NCBI GenBank assembly: GCA_025935445.1
Contig: JAICVG010000100.1
Span: 1 to 5,644 of the forward strand
Direction of reading: 5' to 3'
Source of the DNA: Nitrososphaera sp.
Lineage (GTDB): Archaea; Thermoproteota; Nitrososphaeria; Nitrososphaerales; Nitrososphaeraceae
Length of the DNA stretch: 5,644 bases
Of this stretch, positions 4,656-5,644 are shown piece after piece. How positions within the stretch are numbered: the first letter of the stretch is position 1; each line of letters begins with the position of its first letter. Below the pieces are notes generated by a model. That model was not told the DNA's origin. It was given only the letters and a program-made list of their open reading frames with translations, and made no database searches. Position numbers and translations under genes: made by a program.

Positions 4656-5371
4656 TGGGCAAAAAAGGTCGTGATACTAGAATAAAAAGACAGCTAGCAC
4701 CCACCTTCTGGGCCATTAGGAGAAAGGAAGGTCAATTCGTCATGAGAGTCGACCCGGGGCCTCACCCCGGGAAGAGGGCCTATCCTCTAGGCATGGTCTT
4801 GCGTGATGTGCTCAAGGTTGCAAGCACAGGACATGAGGTAGACAGGATTTTGAAGGCTGGTAAGGTCAAAGTCGACGGAGTGATAAGACGCGATCCCAAT
4901 TTTGCTATTGGATTGATGGACGTATTGGAGCTAGCGATGGGTCAAGCATACAGGATGGTTCCTAAGAATGGAGTCTCATTGTCTCCAATTGCAATTGAGG
5001 AGGCAGAAAAAGGATTGAAGCTGATCAAGATTACAAGCAAGACTAGTATTAGAGGCAAAAAGATACAATACGGCTTCCATGATAGCAAGACACTCATAAG
5101 CGACCAAAATCTGAAGGTTGGTGACAGCTGTGTTGTCAGTCTGCCGGCGGTCAACAATATTACCAGCCATATTGCTTTTGAAAAGGGCGCTACAGCGCTT
5201 ATCATCACAGGAGAAAATGCTGGCGCGGTAGGCAAGATTGAAGACATTCAAGATGGGGTTTTCTCTCTTCCGAAGCGAGCACTTGTTTCATTTGACGATA
5301 AAGCAGTAGAATTGCCAGTTGAAATGGTAATGGTTGTCGGATCGGACAGACCGGTGATCAGGGTGAATTAA
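4655..5371 (+). CDS. rps4e: 30S ribosomal protein S4e (eS4)
   Basis: A small-subunit protein found in archaea and eukaryotes but not bacteria, unrelated to bacterial S4 apart from a shared S4 RNA-binding fold. The 238-residue product is of normal archaeal length. In order it shows an N-terminal part with LAPTFWAIRRKEGQFV and DPGPHPG (residues 33-39); the S4-like domain with VLRDVLKVASTGHEVDRIL and VDGVIRRDPNFAIGLMDVLE; the central RPS4E region; and a C-terminal KOW-type segment around residues 178-200 (GATALIITGENAGAVGKIED). The start shares one base with the rpl24 stop. A GC-rich hairpin lies over the DPGPHPG codons (see the separate entry). The stop TAA (5369-5371) is one base before the TTG of rpl5, and the final codons carry GGTGATC and GGTGA for that gene. 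Confidence 0.96.
   Translation: MGKKGRDTRIKRQLAPTFWAIRRKEGQFVMRVDPGPHPGKRAYPLGMVLRDVLKVASTGHEVDRILKAGKVKVDGVIRRDPNFAIGLMDVLELAMGQAYRMVPKNGVSLSPIAIEEAEKGLKLIKITSKTSIRGKKIQYGFHDSKTLISDQNLKVGDSCVVSLPAVNNITSHIAFEKGATALIITGENAGAVGKIEDIQDGVFSLPKRALVSFDDKAVELPVEMVMVVGSDRPVIRVN
4753..4771 (+). other. GC-rich inverted repeat (7-bp perfect stem, 5-nt loop) in rps4e
   Basis: CCCGGGG (4753-4759) and CCCCGGG (4765-4771) are perfect reverse complements separated by CCTCA. All stem pairs are G-C, in a window of otherwise moderate GC content. It falls at codons 33-39 of rps4e (DPGPHPG). No T-run follows, so it is not a classical terminator. Any function is unproven; the repeat itself is directly visible. 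Confidence 0.6.
5362..5366 (+). promoter_or_regulatory. Shine-Dalgarno site deciding the TTG start of rpl5
   Basis: GGTGA lies six bases before TTG 5373, and a second, longer match, GGTGATC (5353-5359), lies 13 bases before it. The in-frame ATG at 5406 has no such site, so initiation at TTG 5373 is favoured. Confidence 0.6.
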
Positions 5372-5372
5372 G

Positions 5373-5644
5373 TTGAGCCAGCAACAAATAAAGCAGCAAC
5401 ATGACATGAAAAGGATAAACGTCCATAAGGTGGTGATAAACATTGGAGTCGGGAGGTCAGGCGAACCCATAGACAAAGCAAAGAATGCTCTGCTTGAGCT
5501 GACAAATCAACAGCCAGCTGTACGCGGAGCTAAAAAGACTGTGAGGGACTTCGGTATTCACAAGGGTGAGCCCATAGGGGTAATTGTGACCCTGAGGCGA
5601 GAGTCTGCAATTGAATTCCTCAAACGCATAATAGCAGCGAAGCA
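5373..5644 (+). CDS. rpl5: 50S ribosomal protein L5 (uL5), 5' part only
   Basis: L5 binds 5S rRNA and helps dock it on the large subunit. The first 90 codons are visible and the gene runs off the window. After a polar start (MSQQQIKQQHDMKRI) comes the family core: VHKVVINIGVGRSGEPIDKA, LLELTNQQPAVRGAKKTVRD and FGIHKGEPIGVIVTLRRE. The RDFGIHKGEPIG segment is the archaeal form of the L5 signature. TTG 5373 is chosen because GGTGA is six bases upstream and the HDMKRI segment then aligns with the N-P-M-R region that precedes the core in archaeal L5. ATG 5406 would remove 11 residues and has no binding site. It lies one base after rps4e, the normal archaeal order. Confidence 0.94.
   Translation, partial: MSQQQIKQQHDMKRINVHKVVINIGVGRSGEPIDKAKNALLELTNQQPAVRGAKKTVRDFGIHKGEPIGVIVTLRRESAIEFLKRIIAAK

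Noticed and set aside
1..5644. Possible novel defence, mobile or CRISPR system
   Set aside because: Almost every base is explained by known ribosomal protein genes and rnp1; there are no integrase, transposase, spaced repeats, tRNA or unknown genes.

Overview
The window is a stretch of an archaeal S10-spc type ribosomal protein cluster. All thirteen genes are on the + strand: the 3' end of rpl3 (uL3), then rpl4 (uL4), rpl23 (uL23), rps19 (uS19), rpl22 (uL22), rps3 (uS3), rpl29 (uL29), rnp1 (RNase P protein Rpp29/POP4), rps17 (uS17), rpl14 (uL14), rpl24 (uL24), rps4e (eS4) and the 5' part of rpl5 (uL5). Three things mark it as archaeal: eS4, which bacteria lack; an RNase P protein of the Rpp29 family; and archaeal-type L4, L22, S17 and L24. 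Protein character (especially S3 and S19) and gene content suggest Thaumarchaeota/Nitrososphaerota or a relative, but this rests on family memory, not a tree, and is held only moderately.

Layout: bases 1-1328 hold rpl3', rpl4 and rpl23, joined by ATGA and GTGA stop/start overlaps. Bases 1329-1390 are the only real intergenic gap. It contains a T6 run typical of archaeal termination, a TTTAAA box-A candidate and a GTGATC ribosome binding site just ahead of a TTG start for rps19. In most archaea rpl2 sits at this point, and it is absent here. Bases 1391-5644 run from rps19 to rpl5 with only overlaps or gaps of 11 nt or less. The SUI1 (aIF1) gene often found between rpl29 and rnp1 in archaea is also missing.

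The genes work together in building both ribosomal subunits, and rnp1 adds the tRNA 5'-maturation enzyme to the same transcript. Shine-Dalgarno sites matching the archaeal 16S tail (GGAGG, GGTGA or GGTGATC) lie inside the preceding gene in most cases and decide several starts: ATG 1804 for rpl22, ATG 2977 for rpl29, ATG 4245 for rpl24 and TTG 5373 for rpl5.

I found no mobile element, CRISPR array, tRNA, rRNA or undescribed system. The points of interest are the break in the cluster where rpl2 should be, low-complexity tails on L23, S3 and L24, and a strong GC-rich hairpin inside rps4e.
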